In this document: piece by piece, positions 8,690 through 18,200 of the stretch
How the letters are laid out: each line of letters starts with the position of its first letter
How positions within the stretch are numbered: the first letter of the stretch is position 1
DNA from: Alphaproteobacteria bacterium
GTDB lineage: Bacteria > Pseudomonadota > Alphaproteobacteria > RF32 > CAG-239
Assembly: GCA_017543835.1 (NCBI GenBank)
Contig: JAFYFJ010000020.1
Span: 1 to 36,026 of the forward strand
Reading direction: 5' to 3'
Length of the DNA: 36,026 nt
Notes under the pieces: model-generated
Told to the model about the DNA's origin: nothing
Databases searched by the model: none
The model's input: only the letters and a program-made list of their open reading frames with translations
Made by a program: the position numbers and the translations under genes

Positions 8690-10067
8690 AGTGTTGTATT
8701 TTGGCATTGGTTTTGTTTGGTGCGTTTCGTGCAATGTCGGCGAAGATTATGTGGCGCCACAGTTTTATACCGATGCGACATTGGCTAAGGCGACAACTGT
8801 TACTGCTTCTACACCGTTGCCGCGCAAATGGTATGCCGATTTTAACGATTTGCAACTGTCGGCGCTGGTCGAGCGCGGTCTACGCAACAGCACCGATATT
8901 CAAACTGCGGCGCTACGGCTGAAACAGGCGCGGGCGCAATTGCAGATTACAAAAGTTGCTGCGTTGCCGCAGGTTAATGCGCAAGGCAAATACAATTATG
9001 AAAAGCAGAGCAAAAATATCGGTCTTGCTGCCGATTCGCACTATTACACCGCCGGCTTTGATGCTTCGTGGGAAGTTGATTTATGGGGCAAAAATCGGCG
9101 ACAAATCGAAGCCGACCGTGCAACCTTAAAAGCGGCAAAATTAACACTCGAAAATGTGCGCTTGGCGGTGGCGGCGGAAATTGCCGCACACTACTTTAAT
9201 TTGCTCGAAAATGCCGAAAATCTGCGCTTGGCCGAGAAAAATGCGCGCCTGCAACAAGATATTCTGACAACGGTTAAGGCAAAATACGACAGCGGTCTGA
9301 CCGACGAAAGCGCATACAGCGAGGCACGATATTTGCTTGAAAACACGCGTGCGCAAATTCCGACTTATCGTGCGTCGGTGGAAAATTATCGCAACGCGCT
9401 GGCAACGATTATCGGTATTTTGCCGTCGGAGTTGAATGTGCAAACCGCAAAATCCGCACAATTATCGGCACCACCGCAAGATAAGGCACAGAAATTAACC
9501 GAGTTTCCGGCCGATACGGTGCGGTTGCGGCCGGATGTGGCGGCGGCCGAGCAAAACTTAATCGCCGAAAATGCATTGGTCGGTGCGGCGGTGGCCGAGC
9601 TTTATCCGAACATCAGTATCAGCGGCTTATGGGGTTATGCGGCGACCGGCGGTAGCAAGCTTATTCGCTCGAGCAGCCAAACCTATAATTATGCGCCGCT
9701 TGTGACATTACCTCTTTTAGACTGGAATCGCCTGCAAAACAATGTGCGCCTGCAAAAATACATTAAAGCGGAAGCGCTCGAAAATTATAAGCAGGCGGTT
9801 TTGAATGCGGTGGCGGAAATTCGGAACGCACAATCGGCGTATGGCGAGGCGGTTGAAAGCGCACAAAATCAATATCGGGCGCTCAAAGATATGCGCACGG
9901 TGGTTGATTTGACCCGAACAAAATATGATAACGGGCTCATCGAATTTTCGGATTTATTGACGGCCGAGCAAAATCTGATTGCCGCCGAACAAGCATACAC
10001 CGCGATTCGCGCGCAAATTCATCAAAAGAAAATCAGTTATTATAAAGCCATCGGCGCCCCGTTATAG
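8682..10067 (+). CDS. Outer-membrane efflux channel, OprM/NodT family lipoprotein
   Basis: This TolC-like outer-membrane channel completes the RND system. I chose the ATG at 8682 (461 residues) because AGAGGAGGG lies just upstream and a short signal peptide follows; the open frame reaches back to 8577 but that extension is Cys/Arg-rich coding shadow of the pump. The signal peptide ends at Cys17 in a WCVSC context, an imperfect lipobox because the -3 residue is Cys rather than Leu. Two OEP repeats follow (about 45-240 and 250-455), each with long Ala/Gln-rich helices, including the [11 protein letters not shown]-type and [16 protein letters not shown]-type segments seen in NodT proteins. The [15 protein letters not shown] motif near 140-154 is also typical. 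The reading frame ends at a GC-rich inverted repeat. Confidence 0.92.
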   Translation: MRKVLYFGIGFVWCVSCNVGEDYVAPQFYTDATLAKATTVTASTPLPRKWYADFNDLQLSALVERGLRNSTDIQTAALRLKQARAQLQITKVAALPQVNAQGKYNYEKQSKNIGLAADSHYYTAGFDASWEVDLWGKNRRQIEADRATLKAAKLTLENVRLAVAAEIAAHYFNLLENAENLRLAEKNARLQQDILTTVKAKYDSGLTDESAYSEARYLLENTRAQIPTYRASVENYRNALATIIGILPSELNVQTAKSAQLSAPPQDKAQKLTEFPADTVRLRPDVAAAEQNLIAENALVGAAVAELYPNISISGLWGYAATGGSKLIRSSSQTYNYAPLVTLPLLDWNRLQNNVRLQKYIKAEALENYKQAVLNAVAEIRNAQSAYGEAVESAQNQYRALKDMRTVVDLTRTKYDNGLIEFSDLLTAEQNLIAAEQAYTAIRAQIHQKKISYYKAIGAPL

Positions 10068-10075
10068 AGCGCCGA
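10051..10075. terminator. Weak inverted repeat between convergent genes
   Basis: TCGGCGC and GCGCCGA form a 7-bp stem with an 11-nt loop across the stop codon of the channel gene and just before the end of the minus-strand lipoprotein gene. There is no T-run on either side, so it is at best a weak or bidirectional terminator. Confidence 0.3.
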
Positions 10076-10083
10076 CAATGAAT

Positions 10084-10548
10084 CTAATATCTTTCGTAGT
10101 TCCACTCTTCAAACGGTGAATAATCGTATGTTTGTTGCGGTTTATAAACAAAGATGTTGGTAACCGTCGGCAAATTATACGAACGATGAACATAGCCCTT
10201 ATCTTCCATACAAACACGATAGTCATGCGGGTCGGCGCGCTCCGTATCGCGAATGGAGTTCACCAATATCGGCGATGCGCCTTTATACGGCACGAAACTT
10301 GCCCAGATTCCTTTTTCTTTATGCCAGTCAACGTGGATATTATAACGATATTCTTCCGTATAGAACCAGCTGGCAATGTTCGGCCAGTAGAACCAACCTT
10401 CCGATTTTTTGAGGCATTCGGAGTGGTCGCGCGAAAACTTGGCGATGCCGGTATTTTCCTTATCCCAGTTATAAATTACCTGACCCTGACCGCCGTTGCC
10501 GAAACAACCGCTGAGTAAAATACAAAATACAAAAAGCAAATATCTCAT
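10084..10548 (-). CDS. Small lipoprotein of unknown function
   Basis: I do not recognise the family. The 154-residue product starts with a good lipoprotein signal peptide (hydrophobic stretch 4-12 and lipobox LSGC with Cys15). The mature part is rich in aromatic residues (many Tyr and Trp) and has two widely spaced cysteines in HSEC and RVCMEDKGY contexts, which could form one disulfide in the periplasm. The segment YRVCMEDKGY resembles the C-M-x-x-K/R-G-[YW] signature common in small proteobacterial lipoproteins of unknown function. The start lies 2 nt downstream of the GST-like gene stop, so the three minus-strand genes here form one unit. Confidence 0.8.
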   Translation of the reverse strand: MRYLLFVFCILLSGCFGNGGQGQVIYNWDKENTGIAKFSRDHSECLKKSEGWFYWPNIASWFYTEEYRYNIHVDWHKEKGIWASFVPYKGASPILVNSIRDTERADPHDYRVCMEDKGYVHRSYNLPTVTNIFVYKPQQTYDYSPFEEWNYERY

Positions 10549-10550
10549 GG

Positions 10551-11216
10551 CTAAAAATCCAAATCTGTATAATGGGTTGACGGATAGATGTTTTTAATTC
10601 GGTCGTTCAAAATCTCCTTAAAACTCGGACGAGATTTAATTTTGGAATACCACAATTTTGTGTTTTTATAATCTTCCCACGGCACATCGCCCAAATAGTC
10701 GATGACCGAGAGTTGTGCCGCCGCACTTATATCCGCCAGCGAAAATTCGTCGCCGACCAAATAGTTGTTGCGCTCGACAATCCAGTCGATGTATTCGAGA
10801 TGGAAACGCAGGTTGTTGATACCTGCCTGAATACGCTTGGATTCCGGCGGTTTGCGCAAAGCAAAACGTTTATAAACCTTTTCGCCGACAATGTATTGAT
10901 AAACTTCGCGTTGAAACTTGTTATCAAACCAATCGACGAGCCGGCGCGCCTCGGCACGTTGTTTGTTGTTGCCGACAAACAGGCGATTCTGCGTATAGGT
11001 TTCTTCCAAAAATTCGGTAATGGCATAGTTGCCGGAAATAATGTTGCCGTCAAAGATGAACACCGGCAATTCGCCCGCCGGATTAATCTTCAGAATATCT
11101 TTTGAGAGCGCCCACGGTGTCTCTTCCTTCAACACATAGAGCATTTTCTTTTCGGCCATCAAAATACGGATTTTGCGGCATTGCGGTAAAATATTGCTGT
11201 GAACCAAAAGAACCAT
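10551..11216 (-). CDS. Glutathione S-transferase-like protein
   Basis: The 221-residue protein has the two-domain GST layout. An N-terminal thioredoxin-like domain (1-80) carries SNILPQCRKIRI in place of the catalytic SPYCxKVR-type motif, so Cys13 is a candidate active-site residue, and a cis-Pro segment GELPVFIFDGNIISGN that binds the glutathione gamma-Glu moiety in relatives. The helical C-terminal domain (90-210) contains FSLADISAA, the N-capping box and hydrophobic staple of GSTs. The overall form is close to the SspA/beta-type subgroup. An AGGAGAG ribosome site precedes the ATG. It lies between an exported binding protein and a lipoprotein; the substrate is not predictable. Confidence 0.85.
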   Translation of the reverse strand: MVLLVHSNILPQCRKIRILMAEKKMLYVLKEETPWALSKDILKINPAGELPVFIFDGNIISGNYAITEFLEETYTQNRLFVGNNKQRAEARRLVDWFDNKFQREVYQYIVGEKVYKRFALRKPPESKRIQAGINNLRFHLEYIDWIVERNNYLVGDEFSLADISAAAQLSVIDYLGDVPWEDYKNTKLWYSKIKSRPSFKEILNDRIKNIYPSTHYTDLDF

Positions 11217-11225
11217 TGCTCTCTC

Positions 11226-12224
11226 CTAAATCCCGTCCAAAATTTCATTAATTGTTTTCTTTGGTTGCGGCTTTTCCGCTTCTTCTTCGACAATATGCGC
11301 TCCCGTAATATTATCGTCGAATTCCGGCTCATCTTCAAATTCCGGTGCCAAATCACGCATATCTTCAATATCTTGCGGCTCTTCGTTTTGGTCGGAGAAT
11401 GACGGCGGAATCACACCGGAATTCTTTCGCGTTTCGTCGTTAATTATGCGCACAATCTCCTCTTTGACTTTGTGTGCATATTCTGGTTTTGAAAATTCTT
11501 CCTTAAACGCTTCGATATAGAGCGATAAATACGGTGCAACCTTTGACATAGCTACGAAAATAGGCATTTTAAAGACGGGCTGCGCCGAATATGTGAGATA
11601 AGCTCCCAAACCGTAGCGGCTAATCATAATGCGGTTATAATACAAACTGCCGAGCATATAGTCCGCCTTGCCTAAAATAACTTTTTCGTAGGCCTCATAC
11701 GGCGAATCCACAAATTCAACATTAAGATTTTTGATTTTTTGCAAAATAAAGTCGTTGTAATATTCCGAAGTAGAAACGACACCGCGCAGTTTTGCCAAAT
11801 CTTCTTCCGAGTGAATGTTTTCTTCGGCCTTATCATAAAGCGTAATGATGTGTATCGGGTTGGTTACGGCGGCCGGATACAACATGGCTAAGCCGCTGAA
11901 CAGCGAAGTGTTGGCATACGAACCGGCCAAAAGCTCGATATCGCCGCTGCGTGTGTATGTGATGAGAACTTTCGGATTTTCAAAATCATCTTGATATTTG
12001 GCGCGCACAATGGTTATGCCTTGATTTTGCATAATATCGATGGTCGGTTGCACCAAAGCGCCGACCAATTTGCCATCTTCATAATACGCAAACGGCGGAA
12101 AGTCCGGAAGACCGGCCATTTGAATGGCATTATCGAAATATGTTTCTTTTTGCACCATATTAACCGCTTCCGCACGTGGCGCAAACAGCATAAGCAACAA
12201 AACCAATATACCGAACTTCTTCAT
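11226..12224 (-). CDS. Periplasmic solute-binding protein, family 3-like, with acidic C-terminal tail
   Basis: The product has a clear Sec signal peptide (residues 1-20, cleaved after AEA). Residues about 25-260 follow the bilobed family-3 binding-protein pattern: a GLPDFPPFAYYEDGKLVGAL ligand-pocket opening, an IELLAGSYANT segment, and a second lobe that starts near the FVDSPYEAYEKVILGKADY motif. Residues about 262-332 form an unusual tail rich in Glu, Asp and Pro ending in KKTINEILDGI, not part of the ordinary fold. No ABC permease or ATPase gene is adjacent, so it could be an orphan receptor, a chemosensory protein or part of a distant transporter. It starts the three-gene minus-strand unit; its stop lies 9 nt before the GST-like gene. 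The fold is well supported, the ligand is not. Confidence 0.8.
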   Translation of the reverse strand: MKKFGILVLLLMLFAPRAEAVNMVQKETYFDNAIQMAGLPDFPPFAYYEDGKLVGALVQPTIDIMQNQGITIVRAKYQDDFENPKVLITYTRSGDIELLAGSYANTSLFSGLAMLYPAAVTNPIHIITLYDKAEENIHSEEDLAKLRGVVSTSEYYNDFILQKIKNLNVEFVDSPYEAYEKVILGKADYMLGSLYYNRIMISRYGLGAYLTYSAQPVFKMPIFVAMSKVAPYLSLYIEAFKEEFSKPEYAHKVKEEIVRIINDETRKNSGVIPPSFSDQNEEPQDIEDMRDLAPEFEDEPEFDDNITGAHIVEEEAEKPQPKKTINEILDGI

Positions 12225-12307
12225 TTTTCTAACCCGCCATCAAGCAATAACACCGAATTTACTCTGCTGAAAGTGTAAATAAATTGTGTTAAAAAGATTT
12301 TAACCGA

Positions 12308-12335
12308 TTGCATAAAAGCAATAATTCTGTAACAT
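12308..12335 (+). promoter_or_regulatory. Possible promoter for the MinD-like/J-domain/tgt operon
   Basis: The largest gap in the window, 12225-12363, separates divergent genes and is AT-rich. TTGCAT at 12308-12313 and TAACAT at 12330-12335 are 16 nt apart on the plus strand; an overlapping ATAATA lies just downstream. I found no convincing minus-strand promoter or operator in this gap. Confidence 0.3.
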
Positions 12336-12363
12336 AATACAAAAGAAAAACAAAAAGCACAAG

Positions 12364-13147
12364 ATGATAAATAAAGATAAAAACTTATTTTTGCAAACGC
12401 CGCAGAATATTGTTGCCGTCACCTCTGGTATCGGCAGCATGGGAAAAACTTGGCTGTCGGTGACTTTGGCGCATGCGTTGAATACCTTAAAACAGAGCGT
12501 TTTGCTGTTTGATGCGGATAACGGTATTTTAAATGTTGAAACGCAGTTGGATTTGAAAAATGAAGTTTCGTTAAGTGATGTTTTGAGCGGAAAAGCCACA
12601 TTGAATCAAGCCATTGAGCCGATTAACCGTCGCAAGTTTGATGTGATTTGCGCCGATGCCGGCAGTAATATTTTGGCAGATACGCCGGTCGGTCGCTTGC
12701 ATTTGCTCAAAGATGATTTGCTGATTTTGAGCGAGAACTATGATTATACTTTGATAGATTTGCCGGCCGAAGATAAAGTCACAAACCATCTGTTGCCGCA
12801 AGGAAGCGAATTGATTTTGGTGTGCACCGATTCGCCGTCCAACATTGTTTCGACCTATATGTTTTTGCAAAACTTTGCGCGCACCGACAAGTATAAAAAC
12901 TTGCAAATTGTCGTAAATTATGCACATTCTTATGAGGAAGGTATGCAAACATACAACACATTGCGCCGCGCTTGCGAAAAATATCTGATTAAAACGCCGT
13001 CGCTTTTGGGTGTTGTGCGGCACGATACGCGCGTCAGAGATGCTATTCGTAACCACGTTTTGACGCTTAATCGCTATCCGAATTCGGAAGCGGCGGAAGA
13101 TGTGATGCAAATTGCACGCAAAATACTGCAGAAAAAGGATAAGGCAG

Positions 13148-13155
<8 letters not shown>
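12364..13155 (+). CDS. MinD/ParA-like P-loop ATPase lacking the signature lysine
   Basis: This 263-residue protein has the SIMIBI (MinD/FlhG/ParA) core. A P-loop SGIGSMGKT spans 21-29, a DAD switch motif lies at 50-52 (LLFDADNG), and a second switch region LIDLPAED lies at about 130-137, followed by a typical L-x-x-V-C-T-D strand. The family consensus for the loop is K-G-G-x-x-G-K-T. Here the first, dimer-activating lysine is replaced by Ile23, while the nucleotide-binding Lys28 is kept. The middle insert (60-125) is longer than in MinD and resembles the FlhG/FleN layout, but no flagellar gene is nearby. The stop overlaps the start of the J-domain gene by 8 nt, so the two are coupled. A role in positioning or envelope assembly is inference. 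The ribosome site is poor, so the start is less certain than the rest. Confidence 0.85.
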
Positions 13156-15420
<2,265 letters not shown>

Positions 15421-15422
15421 AT

Positions 15423-16373
15423 ATGGCAAAAACAGAAAATGTAAGCGACGAAGCGATTGAGAGCTTTAAGCAAGAAAATAAAAAAGCAGGCATAAGAGTT
15501 TTTGTGGCGGGCGGTTCGCGTTCCGGTAAGGATTCGCAATACATTGAAGAGGCCTATAATTTGGGGCGCAAAATAGTTGAAATGGATTTTAAACTCGACT
15601 TCGGCCTTTCTAACCGCGGCATTATGGGCGCGGTAGCGCGCGGTGTGATGGACGGTTGGAATGCAAAACAAGGGAAAATTGATGATGCGCCGATACAGGG
15701 AATTACCACAGAAAAATATTTTGAACTTTATCCGAGCGATGATGACTTGATTAAAAAAATGGATGTTGTGGTGGCGCATACCTTAGAAGAAAGAAAGCAA
15801 AAACTTTTGACCGCCGATTTTGTGGTGTTTGCACCGGGCGGTGTCGGCACTTTGGACGAGTTGGCATATGATTGCGTGGCAATGCAGGACGGAATGCTTT
15901 CGATAAAGCCGTTCATCATATATAACATCAACGGCTTTTTCCACCATTTGCTCGAATTTTTGAAGTCTATCGCCAATGAGGGTTTTGCCGACCCGGTGCC
16001 GTTTATTGTGGTGAACAATGCCGAAGAATTGGAAATTGCTTTTCGCTGGCTTAAAATGAAAAAAATCGATTACAGTAACAGCAAAGAAGTGTTCGTGATG
16101 TCGCGCCGATTAGTGTATGAACTGCCGTATTACAGCAAACAAAAAGAATATTACAATATGGATGTCGTAACCTGCTCCGAGCGTATGGACTTTATCAAAG
16201 AGCACGGCACGGATTTTGACCAGAAAGTGTTGCAAAACGAGATTCACACGGCATATTTGGAAAAAGAAATCGAAAAAATGTATGACCGCTTGGCTCAAAC
16301 CGGTCGCGATACCGGCATTGTCAGCTCAAAATTGGCCGAACTTAAAAAACGTAAAAAGGAAATGTTGAAATAG
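15423..16373 (+). CDS. LOG-family Rossmann-fold protein (TIGR00730-like)
   Basis: LOG-family enzymes cleave cytokinin riboside monophosphates or related nucleotides to free base and ribose phosphate; in non-plant bacteria the physiological substrate is often unknown. The signature loop PGGVGTLDE is present near 139-147, preceded by an N-terminal nucleotide-binding strand (GIRVFVAGGSRSGKD, about 23-37) and a segment (LSNRGIMGAVARGV) in the place of the usual G-G-x-x-G-L-M. At 316 residues it is longer than most members; the extra C-terminal part (about 235-316) is charged and predicted helical, ending in a lysine-rich tail. It starts 2 nt after tgt and abuts the ABC transporter gene with no spacing, so it is translated from the same message. 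Confidence 0.88.
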   Translation: MAKTENVSDEAIESFKQENKKAGIRVFVAGGSRSGKDSQYIEEAYNLGRKIVEMDFKLDFGLSNRGIMGAVARGVMDGWNAKQGKIDDAPIQGITTEKYFELYPSDDDLIKKMDVVVAHTLEERKQKLLTADFVVFAPGGVGTLDELAYDCVAMQDGMLSIKPFIIYNINGFFHHLLEFLKSIANEGFADPVPFIVVNNAEELEIAFRWLKMKKIDYSNSKEVFVMSRRLVYELPYYSKQKEYYNMDVVTCSERMDFIKEHGTDFDQKVLQNEIHTAYLEKEIEKMYDRLAQTGRDTGIVSSKLAELKKRKKEMLK

Positions 16374-18110
16374 ATGAACGTTTTTGCCTTTATCTTCAAA
16401 TATTTACGCAAAACAAAAATAATGGCGGGGATTATCCTGTTTTCTTTGATTGCACGCAGTATTTCCGAGCGCGGTGAAGTGTATGCAATGGCGCAGATTA
16501 TCGGCGTTTTGCCGCAATATACAACGGATAACAGTGTTTTAAATACCATCATTTTTTACATTTTCCTTTTGGGGTTGTTTTTGGTGTTTGAGGGTGTGAC
16601 AAACTATGCGTGGCGCTATGTCGGCGGCAAGTTTATGCCGTATTTTTGCAGCTTGGTTTATAAAGATATTTTTGCGGCGGTGCATCATCAGTCGGTCACA
16701 TTTTTTAACGAAGAAATGGCGGGCAAGGTGGCCTCAAAAACAAAAAACATCGTTTCCGGAATTCGCGAAATTTACGGCGCTGTTGTGTTTGGTCTGATTC
16801 GCCCGATTACCGGCATTCTCGTCAGTTTGTTTTTAATCTGCCGTGCCGACTGGCTGATGGGCGGGTGTATTACGGTTTTGAACCTGATTTTTATGGTGGT
16901 TATCATATTTATCCGGCGCAAAATCGGTTCGTTTGCCGAAAAACGAGCGCGGTTTAATGCCGAAACCGACGGCGTATTTATCGATACGGTTACCAATTCC
17001 GATTTGGTTAAGAGTTTTGCCAATTATTTTTATGAAAAAAGCAAGTTTTACCACGTTTTGCGCACGGCTGTCCGCACCGAGCAGGAAGAACGGACTAAAG
17101 ACGCGTGGTTTGATTTGCAAGGCAAAATCGTCTTTTATTCGGTTTATCTGTTGTCTTGTATCAGCGTGTTTTATTGCTGGTATTTGGGGCGTTTGCAACT
17201 GGCGGATGTGGTTATGACAACATCATTGTTGAATGGTCTGATGATGGAAGTCAACAACATCGGCTTTTTTGCCGGCGAATTTGCACAAGATTACGGTCAG
17301 GTCAAAGACGGTTTGGAGCTTGTTTTTCAACCGTATCAAGTGGTTGACGCACCCGACGCGCACAATATCAAAATGCGCGGCAGTTCTATCAATTTTGCCG
17401 ACATAACTTATCATTACAACGGCAAAGAAAATCTGTTTGAAAACTTTAATCTTAAAGTTAAATCGGGCGAAAAAATCGGCTTAGTCGGACATTCCGGCAG
17501 CGGTAAATCGACGCTGATTAAATTGTTGGTGCGCTATTTTGATGTTAACGGCGGCAAAATCACGGTCGGTGGTGAAGATATTGCTAAAGTGCGGCAAAAT
17601 AGTTTGCGCGCGCAAATCGCCGTTATTCCGCAAGATACGACCCTGTTTAACCGCACGATTATGGAGAATATCCGCTACGGCAATGTAAATGCCACCGACG
17701 AAGAGGTTATTCAGGCGGCCAAAGCGGCGTATGCCGATGAGTTTATCGTCAATTTGCCGAAAGGATATGACAGCAAAGTCGGCGAGCGCGGTGTTATGCT
17801 TTCCGGCGGCGAGCGGCAACGGGTGGCAATTGCGCGTGCAATCTTGAAAAACGCGCCGATTCTGATTTTGGACGAGGCCACCTCGGCACTTGACAGTGAA
17901 AGCGAACAATATATTCAAAAATCGCTCAAAAAACTGATGCGCGGCAAAACGGTGATTGCAATTGCGCACCGGCTTTCCACACTCAAAGAAATGGACCGCC
18001 TGATTGTGATGGATAAAGGCAAAATCATAGAAGAAGGCACTCACGATAAGTTGCTGAAAGATAAAGGCGCATATTATCATTTTTACAAAATCCAGAGCTT
18101 GCAAAAATAA
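16374..18110 (+). CDS. ABC exporter half-transporter, MsbA/MdlB-like (fused permease-ATPase)
   Basis: The 578-residue protein has the standard type IV exporter layout: a six-helix membrane domain (about 1-310) with an N-terminal elbow segment, then a nucleotide-binding domain. Walker A is GHSGSGKST near 373-381, the signature motif is LSGGERQR near 476-483, Walker B is ILILDEATSALD near 494-505 and the switch His lies in IAHRLST near 527-533. All catalytic residues are intact, so it should work as a homodimer. Substrates of this class range from lipids to peptides and drugs. The ATG immediately follows the LOG gene stop. It is the last gene of the 12364-18110 run, and the cysteine-rich exported protein begins 88 nt downstream. 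A role in exporting or modifying that protein is possible only by proximity, and a signal peptide on that protein argues against it. Confidence 0.93.
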   Translation: MNVFAFIFKYLRKTKIMAGIILFSLIARSISERGEVYAMAQIIGVLPQYTTDNSVLNTIIFYIFLLGLFLVFEGVTNYAWRYVGGKFMPYFCSLVYKDIFAAVHHQSVTFFNEEMAGKVASKTKNIVSGIREIYGAVVFGLIRPITGILVSLFLICRADWLMGGCITVLNLIFMVVIIFIRRKIGSFAEKRARFNAETDGVFIDTVTNSDLVKSFANYFYEKSKFYHVLRTAVRTEQEERTKDAWFDLQGKIVFYSVYLLSCISVFYCWYLGRLQLADVVMTTSLLNGLMMEVNNIGFFAGEFAQDYGQVKDGLELVFQPYQVVDAPDAHNIKMRGSSINFADITYHYNGKENLFENFNLKVKSGEKIGLVGHSGSGKSTLIKLLVRYFDVNGGKITVGGEDIAKVRQNSLRAQIAVIPQDTTLFNRTIMENIRYGNVNATDEEVIQAAKAAYADEFIVNLPKGYDSKVGERGVMLSGGERQRVAIARAILKNAPILILDEATSALDSESEQYIQKSLKKLMRGKTVIAIAHRLSTLKEMDRLIVMDKGKIIEEGTHDKLLKDKGAYYHFYKIQSLQK

Positions 18111-18172
18111 ATTATTGATAAATTCGCAGATTGTAATAAAATCTTAATACAAAATTGCGATGATATAGCAAA

Positions 18173-18200
18173 TTGACAATACGATATCGAGAAATATTAT
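18173..18200 (+). promoter_or_regulatory. Sigma-70-like elements overlapping the start of the Cys-rich gene
   Basis: A consensus TTGACA at 18173-18178 is followed after 16 nt by TATTAT at 18195-18200, which overlaps the ATG at 18199. Transcription from here would start inside the signal-peptide codons, so it cannot make the full protein from that ATG. It may be fortuitous, or an upstream promoter in the AT-rich gap (for example TTGCGA near 18155) is the real one. The palindrome CGATATCG lies at 18182-18189. Confidence 0.25.

Noticed and set aside
18120-18165. Inverted TCGCA/TGCGA pair before the Cys-rich gene as an operator or terminator
   Set aside because: Only 5 bp long with a wide spacer and no T-run; such matches occur by chance in AT-rich gaps.
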